A stretch of DNA of 64,000 nt from Notamacropus eugenii. Taxonomy: Eukaryota; Chordata; Mammalia; Diprotodontia; Macropodidae. Location: positions 516,212,224 through 516,276,223 of the forward strand of contig NC_092872.1 in assembly GCF_028372415.1 (NCBI RefSeq), in the 5' to 3' direction. Shown here one piece after another: positions 24,301 through 36,500 of this stretch. Position 1 is the stretch's first letter. Every line of letters begins with the position of its first letter. Below the pieces are notes generated by a model that saw only the letters and a list, made by a program, of their open reading frames with translations, did not search any database and was not told where the DNA came from. A program made the translations under genes and the position numbers.

Positions 24301-27300
24301 AGGACTCATCTTTTAAATCTAGGGAGATAGCAGTAAAAATACCGGTCCTGATGATCTAGATTGGCAACATAGTTCCTTCCATTATTTACTATCTGTGTGA
24401 CCTCAAGTTTTGAGGCCACTTGTGAAAATATTGTGTAGACAGTAAAATGCTATGTAAACATGAGCTGTTCTTCCTTAACTTGTCTAAGGTCTCATGGAAA
24501 TGATGGATCTAGGACTCACACTCTGGGGTTTCTGATGCTGGAGCTACTGTTTTGTTTTTTCAGTTACGCCACCTTGCCCTTATAGCCTGAGAGTGGCAGT
24601 AATATAAGCATTATGGGCCTTATAAGTTAGAAGAAGAAAAATCTCTAATCCTGTCACAGGGGCATGATATGGATCAGTGGTGCCAAACTCAAATAGAAAC
24701 GGGACACTAAGATATGTGTATTCAAATCCCTACAGCCACATACTGGCTTGGAAAACCACATGTTAACTTTACGTTCTATTGTATTTTTATTTATTTTGTT
24801 CAGTATTTCCCCATTACATTTTAATCTGATTTGGGCAACTGGCTGTTCTATTATGTTCCAGAGGGGAGCTACAGCTATAGTAGAAATAAGGCACACACAA
24901 AAAAATCTTGTTAGCCATAGAATTTCTTTTTAATTTAATTAAAAGAAATTAAATCTAAAAATTAAAATTAAAAAATTAAAAATTTAAAACAGATTAAAAT
25001 TTTTTTATTCAAATTTTTGAAAATTAAATATATTCCTTTCAATCAGTGAAAATCTGCCTTTTCCCTTTGGGAAAGAAAAACAAAAGCTCTGTTAACAAAT
25101 ATGTAGTATAAGTCAAGCAAAATAGATTTCCCCCATTGTCCATGTCCAAATAAAAATGTCTCAATCTGCCCTCTGAGTCTCTCACCTCTTTATCAGGAAG
25201 ATATCCATAGAATTTCAAAGGCCAAAGAAATCACATACTTAAGTGCTCACTTTGAATAGCAAAACTCTGGTCAGAAGGAGAAATACTTAAGAAGTTTTAA
25301 GTCCTAAGAAAGTATTTGAGAAGTTCAGAGACAAACTTGCCTTTATACAGTGCTTTTGGATTTACAAATCACTTTCCTCACCACCTGAGGTTACATGTGT
25401 AGCCTCAGAAAAGTGCCTAAGGTCATTCAGATTGTAAATGGTAGAGCAGGGACTCAAGCCCAAACCTTCAGATTTAGTCCTACACAGTTTTCACTATACC
25501 ATGCCATCTCCATTGGATTTTAGAGAACTTGAGATCTTCTAAGAACTAGAGAATAAAATGGAGTTAAAGAAAGAAGTCCTATCCTTGTCCATCTTTAAGA
25601 ATTTTAAGTTATTCCTCCCCAGACTTTAAAAATCTACGAGGCTGTTACCGACAGGGAGGAAGTCAGAGGCTGTCCTCTCCTTGGGGGATGCTCTCAAAAA
25701 GGAGTTCTGCAGTGAGAATCAATAAAGCTCACAGGACACTCATGTGGATAGAAGGGATTGGCCCCAGGGAGATTTGATTTCAGGGGCCTTTTCCTGAACA
25801 CCTGTTTTCAGGGAATGCCGGAGTTCTGAGAAATTAATGATTCCAAATCTGGTTTTTCAGTTATTCCCCAAGCCAAGAAGAAAAAGCGGTATCTGAAGCT
25901 GTGGAGTGAATGTACTGAGCCAGGAGGGCTCTTATTCTGCTCAGCAAAAAAATTCCAAACTCAACTGAAAAAAATGTTTCTGCACAAAATCAAAGGGAAA
26001 TATCCTGGACAACTCGAGATAGGTAGATTTATTAATAACTCTTTGTATTTCAATCAGTCAGCAAGCATTTAGTAAGCACTTACCGTGGCTAAGCACTAAG
26101 GATGCAAAGAGCAAGGGAAAAATATCCCCTGCCCTCAAGGAGCTTGCATTCTTTCTAATGAGGAGATAATGTATATTACAATATGTATATGAACATATGT
26201 ATGTTATGTATATATAAATGTATTTTGTGTATAACGTATATTAACAAAAACATACCAGATAAATACGGAGCAGCTGGAAGGAGACCTTAAAGGGAAATTA
26301 CAAATTTCGGCCAGGGGGACCAAGGAAGGCCATCTCCAGGAGGTGGTGTTCAGACTGAATCTTAAAGGAGGCCAAGAATTCTAAGAGTTGGAGGTGGGGA
26401 AGGAAAATCTTGTAGGCATGGGGAACAGCCAGTGCCCAAAGGTGAGAGAAGGGGTTAGCAAGTAGGCCAGAATGATGAGATTGGAGAGTGTGTGAAAGGG
26501 AGAAAAATGTAAGAACAGCAAGATAGGAAAGGGTCTGGGAGAGAGCTTGAAATGCCAACAGAAGACTGTCACTGATCCTGGTGGGAACAGGGAACCACTG
26601 ATATTTATTGAGTAAGGGGGTGACATGGTAAGATCTGTGTTTTGGGAAAATCACTTTGGCAGCTGAGCAGAGACTGGATTGAAGTAATGAGAAATTTGAG
26701 GTGGCAAAGGCCAATTAGGAGGCTGCTGTAATAATACAGGTGGAAAGTGATATGAGCCTGAACTATGGCTGTGGTTATTTTAGTGGAGAAAAGGAGCTGT
26801 ATACAATAATTGTTGTAGAGAACGAAATAGTAAGATCTGGTAACAGATCAGATATGTGGAATGAGAGGGAGGAGTCAAGGATGCTGAGGCTCTGAGCCTA
26901 GATGACTGAGAATGATAACAGTAACGGGAAATGAGCAAGAGTGGAAGTTTGGGGTGAAGGAAAGGTAATGAGTTCTGTGTTTGAGATGTCAGGAGAGAGA
27001 TCAGGGCTCAATATACAGAACTGGAAATCATCTGCATGGAGGTGATTACTGAATGGTCAGAGGCTGACAAGCTCACTAAGTGAGATAGGGTACAGCAAGA
27101 AGGCAAGAGGCCTAAATGGACAAAGTACTGGGGGACACCTCCAGTTCATTGTCATGGCATGAAGAATGGGCAAAAAAAAAGAAAAAAGGTGAGTGGCCAT
27201 ATAGGGAGGAGGAGGCGCAAAAGAGGATGGAGTCATAGAAACAAAGAATATCCTAAGGGAGAAGGTGGTCAATAGTGTCAGATACTAGAGTGAGATCAAG

Positions 27301-30300
27301 AAGGATATAGATAGAAATGAGGCCATTAGAGTTGGCCATTAAGAGATCATTGGTAACGTTGGAGAGAGCAGTTTCAGTTGAATGATGAGGTCAGAAGTCA
27401 GATTGTAGAGAGTTTAAAAGTAAGTGAGAGAAGTGGAGGCACCTATTGCAGACAACTCTTATTAAAAGAAATTTAGCTGTAAAGGGCAAAAGAGATAAAC
27501 GATGAGTGTTGGAGGGCATAGTAGTGAGAGGTACTTTTGGTTGTTTTTTTTAAGAATGGGGCAGATTCGGTCATGTTTATGGAGGGCAGGGAAGGGTCCA
27601 GTAGATGGAAAAGGAGTGAGAATTAGAGAAAGAATGAAATAATGGTGAGGTGATCTGCTAGAGAAGAGGGAGGGGTTGGGATCCTCTTGACTTTGGCAAG
27701 CAGAAGAGCCTCCTCCCCCCCTCAGACTGCAGTCTAGGGGGAGATAGTGGGGTGTCAGAGGGATATGAGGTGAGGAAAGGGGGAGTTGAGAATTGACTTG
27801 TTTACATAAAATGTGGGGTGTGAAGTTCTTAGCAGAGAGATTTGGTAGGGGGCAGGGTCATGTCATAGGATATTTGAGGAGAGAAGAAAAAGTTTGGAAC
27901 TGCCCTGATGAATGGGATAGGGAACCAATTAAAGAAATGTGGAAGGACTGTTTTGCTGTAGTAATAGTTCAGTTGAGATGAGTTAGTCCAAATTTATAAA
28001 TTTATAATAGACTCAATCAGCACAATTACACAGTTTCCTCTAATTCTGTTCAGCCTTCTAGAAGTATGAGCTTATTACTTTCTGAGGGGCAGAGGGACTT
28101 CAGTGACTGATGAGGTGTGAGAGCCAAAGCTGATTTTCAAAGCTGATTTTAACTCAAAGAATAATGAGTTTTTCGAGGCATGATGATGATGGAGTCTAGT
28201 CCAAGAGAATGGTGGAACTGGTGGGAGATGAAGAGTTGGCTGCCCTGGGAGCCCTCTTTAAGTGGAGGCTTTGAGAGTTTTTCTCTACCCTCTAGCCCTC
28301 CAATCAAAAGGGCAGAGGGTACTGATAAGGTGTGGGTAGCTAAGTTGATTCAATCTGGAAAGATGGTGGGAATGATCCAAATTTGGGGTTTGACAAGGTG
28401 TGATCAGAGATAGGACAACACAGCAGGAGATCCAAGAGTATAGTGTAGAACTGAAATGGTTTACCAAGAGTTCAAAACTGGGAAGGAATGAGAATATAGC
28501 CATAGCAGGGGTGATGGTATGAGATAGTGCTGAGGGACAGAAGGATTTGATATCACAGTGAATGAGGCATACGAAGAGATGGAAAGATGAAAACAAATAT
28601 GAGTTTTTGAAAATGAAATTGGAACACATATATGTGATGACAAAATCCAGGGTATGACCTTCCCTGGGTGTACTGGGGTAGAATATCTGAGAAGGAGGTT
28701 GTGGGAGCTGAATACATTGAGGGACTTAGAAAGTAATACATTTGAGGGAGCATCAATGGATATGTTAAAATCCCCTAGAATAGTGGTTCAAACTCAATAG
28801 AAACTGGGGGCCAATGACCATATATAAAAATCCCTGTGGGCAGAGTATATTGATATGAAAACCTTATGACATTTGAAATATATGAGATAGTATATTAAAA
28901 CCATAACCATGTTAACATTATCTACATTCTATTGTTTTTTTATTAATTTTGTTTATTTCCAAATTACATTTTAATCTGGTTTGGACTGTATTTGGGAATA
29001 TTGCAGACCACAATGTGGCCCTTTGCCACATGTTTGACACCTCTGCCCTAGAATGAGGGAGTTGGGAAGAAAGACTATAGGCACTTGTCACTTAACTCAT
29101 TGAGAAGGAGGGAGAAAATCCTGGGGGAGTGATGGTGATAAATAAGAGCTACTAGAATCTGACTTGGATGATAAATTTGGATTAAATGAACCTTAAAAGG
29201 GAAGCTACTGAAGGTGATAAAGGAGCAATGGGGAACAAGGAGTATTCTGATGCTCCTGCCATGATTAGTGAGTCAGGAGGCATGAATGTAAGTACATTTC
29301 AAGGGTATCAAGGAAAGCAGTGTCATCAGGAGACAGTTGGGCCTCAGTGAGTATAAGAAGATGGAAGGAATGACACCTTTACCTTAGTGAAAGTAAGTTT
29401 GTTAATTATGGAACTGGCATTCCAGAGGGTATAGGGAAGGGCGCATGCAGATCTGGAATAGGACATCAGTAGCGTAGGCACCTATTGCAAACAACTTTTA
29501 AAAGGATAGAGATGGGAATAAAGAAGTGGACAGCTGAGTTTAGGGAGGAAACTATGTTCTTTAGCAGCTGGAGTTATTACAAAGAAAGGAAGAGTAGTTG
29601 GAAATGAAGGTATGCTAATGACTGGTGAATTAATCTAGGCAGAGTAGGTAGAGGACAACCTGAGTTCAAATTCAGCTTCATACTAACTAGCTGTGTGACT
29701 CTGGGCAAGTCACTTAGCTCCAGCTGTCTCAAAAAAAAAAAAATAATCTAGGCAGAGTAACAGTGAGGTCCCCAGGTGAAGGTAGCCAGCCAGAAGGTTT
29801 GTGAATGATTTGAACTGAATTTTTTAGTTTTCAAAGTGCTTATATTATCACATCTGTGTCCCATGGGCAGGGCAGGAATTTCCTACTGTGAGACTTGGAG
29901 AGAGTAGATGATTGGCTTATTCCACATAGCTAGTAAATGGCAGAACTGGACTTGAACTCTTTGACTTTTGAGTTCAAGGCTCTTCCCTGAGTGCCACCAT
30001 CTCTCAGGACTGAATTAGTTCCCTGGATCTCCAAGTGTAGAATTTAATCTAAACACAGTTCCTACTGAGAAATTCATTGTATTTATAAGAAAGGCCATTC
30101 TGAGGAACAAACCTTGTGGTCACGTAACTTATAGACCAAAGACTTACCTTTTCTTTCTTTTTAATCTATGTTTAAAAATGTCCTTGCTTAACTAGAAAAG
30201 TCACTTTTGGAAGCATTTAGAAGTAGGGAAAGAAGAGGAACAATTCTTTTTTAAGTTGACTTTTTAGTCAGTCTACAGTAAGCTTGATTAAGCACCTACT

Positions 30301-33300
30301 ATGTGCCAGTCACTGTGCTCAGCATTGGGGATACAAAAAGGAGTAATAGACAGTCCTTACCCTGAAGGAGGCAACAAGCAAACAAACAAGCTATATACAG
30401 GATAAACAGAAATTGAGAAGGAAGGCACTGGAATTCAGAGGGATTGGGAAAGGCTTCCTGTGGAAGATGGGGAGCCAAGAAAACCATTAGGCAGAGATGA
30501 ATAGGGAGGGCATTCCAGAGGGCTGCCCATGGGGAAGAAACACCCAGAGCCAAGAGAAAGTCCATGGAACAGCCAGGAAGCTCTGGAATCAGAGTACATG
30601 TCAGGGAGGAAAGTTCCAGAGTAAGGGATAAGGCAGATGTATTCTGGAGGACAGTTAATGACATTCAGTATTCCATTCTGCACACTTTCCTGCTATGAGT
30701 TCTATATAATAAGAGGGCATGATTCTGGTGTTCCAGTATGGGAACTGCTCTAAGATAACAATAACAGAGGGATCAGATGTTTTTCTTCATGAGCTCATAG
30801 GGAGATGTTATTTCGTCCTTTGTTCTTGAAGAGGACCAGCCCTCAGAACAAGTTGTCGTGGAGATAAAGTTGTTGAGGTTCAAAGCAGTGATTTGGCTGG
30901 TGGTGCGTTCACCACTCATTCAGTGTGTGGCAAACCACTTCTCTCTAGGCCTCTTTCCTCTTTCTGTAGAATGCATTAGACCACATGACCTTTAAGGTCC
31001 TTACTCATTATAATATTCTGATTTTGAGTTTATAACAGGGGTCATACATTTATAAGGAGATAAGATTTTGGCACAATAAAGGAAAGGCCTTTTCTAATAG
31101 AACATCCAGAAATGGAACAGGTGGCCTTTGTCAGGTAGGATGAATTACTTCATGGGAGCTTTTCAATAGAGGCTAGATGAACTTTGTCAGAGTGGTCATA
31201 GAAAGAATTCCTGATGGGGAAGGAATGGTTGAATTATCTGACCTGTATGGTACCTTCTAATTCTGGAATTCTATGATTCCATATTGTTTTTCTTGGGGCT
31301 GGGAAACCAGAGAGTTATTATCAAGGTCAAGGGGTTAAATAATTGCTTGCAGGAACTGAACTGATACACTTAACAGCTTCAGGTTATCCCTTTTGGCGAA
31401 TTCTCTTCACCCCCCATGGCCACATATATTCATAGTCCAGGAGGAAGACCAGAGTTAGAGGTGTTCTTAGTGCTCCAACATTTGATGAACCTGAGGGTTT
31501 CAGAAAGGTGGGGGCTTCCTTAGATTTCCAGATTCAAATGTTATGAACCTAAGTTTATTTGCTTTGTTTTTCTGCTATTGTTGGGCAAGTGTGTCACAGG
31601 TTGCTGGAGCAGGTGATCAGCTGCAGTGGGCTGATCTCCTCGGTGGGCCTCTCAGAAGAATTCATCACTTGGTTCCAGTTTCAGAGATATTTAGAAAAAC
31701 AGAATGTTACCGATCTGGAGAAACACTTTGCCCAACTCACCAAAGAAGGTACTAGGCAGTGACTAGTGATTACCACTTATCTTTTTATTAAAGAAATACA
31801 TTAACAATGGAGAAGTGTCCCTGGAGAGGTTGGTTCTTGGGTTCATACATATTTTTTAATAATTAGGATACAAAGAACATTTCAGTAAATTCCAGAACAT
31901 CCTTTTCTTTTCTCTCTAGCATTCTTTCTGAAAGATCACGTCTAATTAGGTCCTGAACCAAGTTCAAAGACCATAGAAGCACTTCAAATTTATAAAATTT
32001 GGTTTTCCTTACATCATACCCTTTCATAGAGGAGATAAATTCAGAGTATTACCCAGGGTTTGAACCTGTGTTTCCTGACTCTTTCCATTACACCAGACTT
32101 CCTCTGGAGAACAGAGAGGAATTCAGAAGCAAAGGTACATCTTAGTCCAACAAAGGCTAGTCCACGTGCTCAATTAAGTCATTGCTAGGATAGGATGGGT
32201 GTAGCTGGGTGGGTCATCATCCCTGCAGTTAAGAGCTGTCCCAGTACACCTGACTTTTGAAATAACCGTTCATCTTCAAACCCTGTACAAAGTATGCAGC
32301 AATGACAAGAAGTTTGTCTCCAGATAAATTAGTTCTGGAAAGTGTTCCTGATTCTTAGCAGGTGAAACAAATTTACAACATAAAAATGTATACAAGTGCC
32401 TGTTATCTTGATTTCATGGAATCATGGACATTTATTTACTTCTGCACTTCCTGCTTTTCCCTCCCTGTCCTCAGTCGCACTCCTTGAAGACCTACAATGT
32501 GCAGGACGGCTAAAGAAGATAAAAAAGCTGAAGGGAAAGAGATTGGGACAGCTCCAGCCACTGCCCCAAACCTTAAAGACATGGGCCCTGCTGCAGCTAG
32601 ATGAGAACCACCGGGTACGCAAGGTGGCCGCTGCTCGTCTCTCTGATGCAGCTGGAAACAGAAGCTTTCGGGAAAAGGTATTTTACGAGCAAGATGTTGA
32701 GACTGTTGCTCACAAGCAGTCATACACTTTGGAGGTAGATGAGATTAATATTAGAGTTAAATTTATACTTTTGAGGTAGATGGGACCTTTAGTCTAATTC
32801 CTACATTTTAAAGAATTAGGAAAATGAGATCTGGAAGTGACTTGTTTAATGGACAGTGTGGGAATTTGTTTTCTGTGACTGCATATTTGTTACAAGATTT
32901 GTTTTTCTTTGGCGGGGGAGGGTGTGGACAGAAAACAAATGCTTGTTAATTGAAAAAAAATTTAAAAGTTGTGATTTGTCCAAGTTCATGTCTTCGATTT
33001 GAATTGTAGCTGTGCCTCTAATTAAAAAACTGGTGTTCTTACCCTATATGGTGCTACCATTAGGTTGAAGTAAGAAGTGGGCCGCTTTGACAGTAAATCG
33101 GATAAAGTAGAATGACTTTTTATTGTTATTTTAGACTGCATGAATCTTAGAGGAAGGACTAATGGTAGAATGGAAAAATCATGGTTCAAAGGAAAACTAG
33201 CCACCAGGATCAACCTTAATCAAGGTTCAATCTTAATCGCTACCTATCTGGCTGTTACAAGGTTCCTATGCACAGAAATAAGAATGCTATTTCTTGCTAT

Positions 33301-33511
33301 TGTTGTCTTTCCTAGAAACTAAGTTTACTTTCATTTAATTGATTTCAAACATCTATTAAGTGCCAACTACATGGAAGGCATTATGCTAGGTAGCTAAAGA
33401 TAAAAAAAGATGAAAAATAACAGAAACCCATTTTACTGTCCAATGGAGCAGGAGGAAACTATATGTATGTGTATATATACATATATACACATACATACAT
33501 ACATATATATA

Positions 33512-33593
<82 letters not shown>

Positions 33594-36500
33594 GTATGAT
33601 GCAAGGTGTAGATTTTGGTGGAGGCAAGAGTTCTTACCAAGCAAAAGTATTGAGAAAGCACGAGAGGAGATAATCCTTTCACCTAGGGACAAGGAAGACT
33701 TTTGAATTAGGCCTTGAAGGTAAAAGTGAGTTTATTCTGAGCAAGAGTAACAGTGAAACCCAAGTTACAGTCATACTGTGGAAGGTCTTGAATGCTAGTC
33801 AAGGAATTAAATTTCTTTGGTAGGTCATAGGAAGCTACAGAAGATTTGTTTCTAAACATGGGTTAAGCTTCCTGATCCATCCATTGTTAAGAGGAGGTTG
33901 GTGATTGGTGCAAAGATATCTACGGACCCATGCCTATTTTTTCTGCAGAGCACAGTTTGTTTCCACTTGGCTAATTCCCCCTCTCTGATGCTTCTTCCTA
34001 AATGGGAAGCAGGAATTGGGGCGGGGATGATGAGAAACAACTAGCAGACTGTATTGAAAAAATTTCCAACAAAAAAGATCCGTCAATTCCCAGATGCAAA
34101 GGTTTCCTCCCCCGCTTTGTATTCTAACTACTGGCTGGCCCTATCAGCTCTTAGGGGGTAGCATGTCCATCAAGGAAGTTTGCAGAGACATTACTGATAA
34201 AATGACTTTTACAGTCTGTATACATCATACTCAGGAGCTAAAATCTTGAGTTCTCTACTTTTAACTTTCAATAACACAAGCTATTTAGAAATGCTTCTCG
34301 ATATTCTTACTGAGTGGGCTAAAGGACTGTTAACAGAATTTCACCATCACAAAAATGAAATTGGACTCTTCTAGACACTGTCTGACTCAGCACTGCAAGA
34401 CATCCCAGGGGCAAGAATTTCTAGGAAACCTTGAATATATTAATGAACATGTGTTGTGTGTCCCTGGCTCAAAGATTATAGATTGTGGTTTTTGGGTGTG
34501 GGGGGGAAGGAAAGACAGATTGACTTACCATAAATGCTTGGATAAACTATTTTCTTATCTACCCCACTCAACTGATAAAGTTCTAGATCAGGTGTCTGAC
34601 AGTGAAACAATAGCAGATTCTCTTTTGGTAGTCCAACAGCAATCCCATTATTTTCTAGGTATTCCTTTTCTTTCTTTTTTTTTAGGCACTCCTTTTTTAC
34701 ACCAATACTCTCTCAGACAGTGATGCAAAACTTCAACAAGTGTCATGTTTGGCTCTAAAGTATCTCAAAGTAAGTAAACATAATTTGTTTACTGACTGGA
34801 AGTTGACTGGAGTCGGGGGGAAAAAAAGCTCCATTTTGAGGAATATCTTATCTTCTGTGGTAACCTATAGCATTTTGAAGACTTAAAATGCAGTATTATT
34901 TCATGAGAACTGGTCTTGTTATTGTTCTTTATACATGGTATTCCACACCATACCCCGAATCCCCTGGCTTCTGCATTAGCAGCTTAGTGCCCAGACAGCA
35001 TTGCCCTCCTGCCTTATCTCTGTCTCTTAGAATTCCTTCAGAGTTCAGCTCAAGCCCCACCCTCTACCCATTCCTGACTTGGTTCTTAGCTGCTGCCACC
35101 TTCCTCCACACATTCCCATATCTATATCTATTTATATATATGTAGTCTCCCCTGGCTCTAGGCATCTAGGTGGCACAATGGATAAAGAACTGGACCTTGA
35201 ATTGGGAAGACTTTTGTTTAAATCCAGCCTCAGACATTTATTAGCTGTGGGACTCAGGGAAAGTAACTTAACTGGCCCCTACCTCCCAAGGTTATTGTAA
35301 GGATAAAATGAGGTATTTGTAAAGCATTGAACAAAACTTTGAAGCATCACATAAACCTCAGTTTATTAATTAGTAATTACTAGTAATATTATTAGTAATA
35401 GTAATTTTTACACTATTTTAAGCTTCTCCAGGGCAAGGACTTTTATTTTTAAATCCCTGATGCTTACTATAGTACCTGGCACACAGATGTTTAACAAATA
35501 CTTGAATGAATAAAGAATCGCAAAGAGTTATTTAAGAGGGGGATCAATGTCAGTTCAAACCATACAGGCCTCTCTGAGGTTCACTTCAAGCTCTTGGCTT
35601 ATCTGTTTTGAAACTTCAGTAAGAACTTAGCCTACTGAATTTGGGTTGAGAACCTGAAGAGATAAGAAATTTTATGAGATCCAGTCAGATATTAAGGAGC
35701 CCAAAGATGGATGATTTGTGGACACTGCACAATTGTATTAGTACAGAGTTAACCAGCAGAGGGAGCAAACACTACAGAGTTTCCAGCACTGGGATGGTAA
35801 GAGTCACACAAAGCTGACAGAGAATGCTAATGAGGTGAGGCCAAAGTAATTAAAGCATATACTAATAGATAAAGTTTCCCTGAAAATGATCTTAGTTACC
35901 TGCTTCCCTATTGTAATAATAAGAGATGGTTAATGAGGCTGATGTGTACGTATTTTACTTAGTAGAGAAACACTTTCGGATCTGCCCTCTCCAAACCAGT
36001 ATTATTACTTTCATTTTAGACAGGAGGAAATAATGGCCCAGAAGGGAGGTTCTTTACCCTCAAGGTCTTTTGATGCCATATTCAGTGTTCCACCTCTTAC
36101 CTGCTAACATTTATATAACGCTTACTATGTGCCTGGTACCATGATAAGTGCTTTACAAAGGTCTTATTGGATTCTCACAACCTTGTAGGAGCTATTATTA
36201 TCTAGAAATGGTTAACAAGAAGGTAGATGACAAAGCTGGAGTCTTGTAACCTTATGTTGGCCAAGTTAAGTGGGCAGGGAGGAACATAGGGTACCTTTAG
36301 GTGAATTTGCCTGCCTCGTGGCAGTTTTCATCCTGGGTTCTAAAACAATATAGCCAACGGCATACTGGTAAAGCTTCAATTGACTTGAGATAGATACTTC
36401 CAAAAAATACTGTGAGCTTTTGACCATCATAACAAGCTCTGTTAACAGCCCTGGAGGTAGTTCGCAATTCTTAAAGGACAGTGTTCTAGAAATTTTCAAT

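Noticed and set aside
26298..26714. 138-residue frame on the - strand
   Set aside because: Remnant of the L2 reverse transcriptase region, not a gene.
33386..33692. Frames across the TA/CA repeat
   Set aside because: Ile-Tyr repeats from low-complexity DNA.
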